Positions 14,927 through 15,077 of a DNA stretch of 15,077 nucleotides are shown piece by piece. Under the pieces are notes generated by a model. It was not told the DNA's origin and made no database searches. It saw only the letters and a list, made by a program, of their open reading frames with translations. Made by a program: the position numbers and the translations under genes. The stretch is from JARRNJ01 sp037385045 (lineage in GTDB: Bacteria > Pseudomonadota > Gammaproteobacteria > JASBUN01): contig JARRNJ010000058.1 of NCBI GenBank assembly GCA_037385045.1, positions 1 through 15,077 of the forward strand. The letters are read 5' to 3'. Each line of letters opens with the position of its first letter. Positions within the stretch are counted from its first letter, which is position 1.

Positions 14927-15077
14927 ATGACATCAGCTGAGGGAACGCGCGAGGGCAACCTGGAGGCCCCGACCCGGCATCCGCTGGATTGGAAGAATGC
15001 GGAATTCTGGGATGAGGACGCGCTCAACAAGGAGCTGGAGCGGGTATTCGACATCTGCCACGGCTGCCGCCGCTGCG
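14927..15077 (+). CDS. Fe-S oxidoreductase of the heterodisulfide reductase / GlpC type, partial (first 50 codons)
   Basis: Only the N-terminus is in the window. After an acidic, Trp-containing stretch (HPLDWKNAEFWDEDALNKEL) it reads ERVFDICHGCRRC, in which C44, C47 and C50 form the CxxCxxC part of a [4Fe-4S] cluster motif; the fourth cysteine would lie past the edge. Proteins with this start are annotated as heterodisulfide-reductase-related or (Fe-S)-binding proteins, and I recall them beside single-domain rubrerythrins and a DUF3501 gene in several Proteobacteria (memory, not checked). GAGG at 14918-14921 precedes ATG 14927 by 5 nt. No signal peptide is visible, so cytoplasmic. It could pass electrons to the rubrerythrin; this is inference from order and the missing rubredoxin domain. 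Confidence 0.8.
   Translation, partial: MTSAEGTREGNLEAPTRHPLDWKNAEFWDEDALNKELERVFDICHGCRRC

Overview
The window is a GC-rich, densely packed stretch of chromosome from a gammaproteobacterium. The order glyA-nrdR-ribD-ribE-ribB(A)-ribH-nusB-thiL-pgpA and the xseB-ispA-dxs operon are both typical of that class. A single-domain rubrerythrin next to a CxxCxxC Fe-S protein, together with folE2 beside dxs, hints at a Chromatiales/Ectothiorhodospiraceae-like sulfur bacterium. That narrower placement is a guess. I see no rRNA, tRNA, CRISPR array, transposase or phage gene.

Layout. Positions 1-806 (minus) hold the 5' part of ettA, an ABC-F translation factor. A structured divergent spacer separates it from a class II histone-deacetylase-like amidohydrolase (1043-1993, plus). 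A nine-gene, probably co-transcribed plus-strand block follows (2222-9714): glyA (one-carbon metabolism), nrdR (repressor of ribonucleotide reductase genes), ribD, ribE, a ribBX-type ribBA and ribH (riboflavin pathway), nusB (antitermination), thiL (thiamine-phosphate kinase family) and pgpA (phosphatidylglycerol synthesis). From 9950 to 14193 the genes lie on the minus strand: folE2 (GTP cyclohydrolase IB), dxs and ispA (isoprenoid precursors) and xseB (exonuclease VII small subunit). The last ~650 bases, plus strand, carry a stand-alone rubrerythrin with a clear promoter and operator, a terminator-like hairpin, and the first 50 codons of an Fe-S oxidoreductase of the heterodisulfide-reductase/GlpC type.

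How the genes fit together. ribD, ribB, ribE and ribH cover every dedicated riboflavin step except GTP cyclohydrolase II, because the RibA half of the ribBA product has lost its zinc ligands; a separate ribA must be elsewhere. ispA and dxs supply isoprenoid precursors. folE2 starts the folate pathway, which meets glyA at tetrahydrofolate. The end of the window looks like the start of a peroxide or oxidative-stress module.

Most notable points: (1) ThiL has lost two of its metal/ATP-site motifs and has an abnormal N-terminus, and the thiL-pgpA pair is flanked by two inverted copies of a degenerate purine-rich repeat, one of them ending about 30 nt before the thiL start; (2) a perfect 9-1-9 palindrome with Fur/PerR-type geometry lies just downstream of a near-consensus promoter for the rubrerythrin/Fe-S pair; (3) ribBX; (4) tandem repeats with two -35-like boxes, and an overlapping small leader ORF, upstream of folE2.
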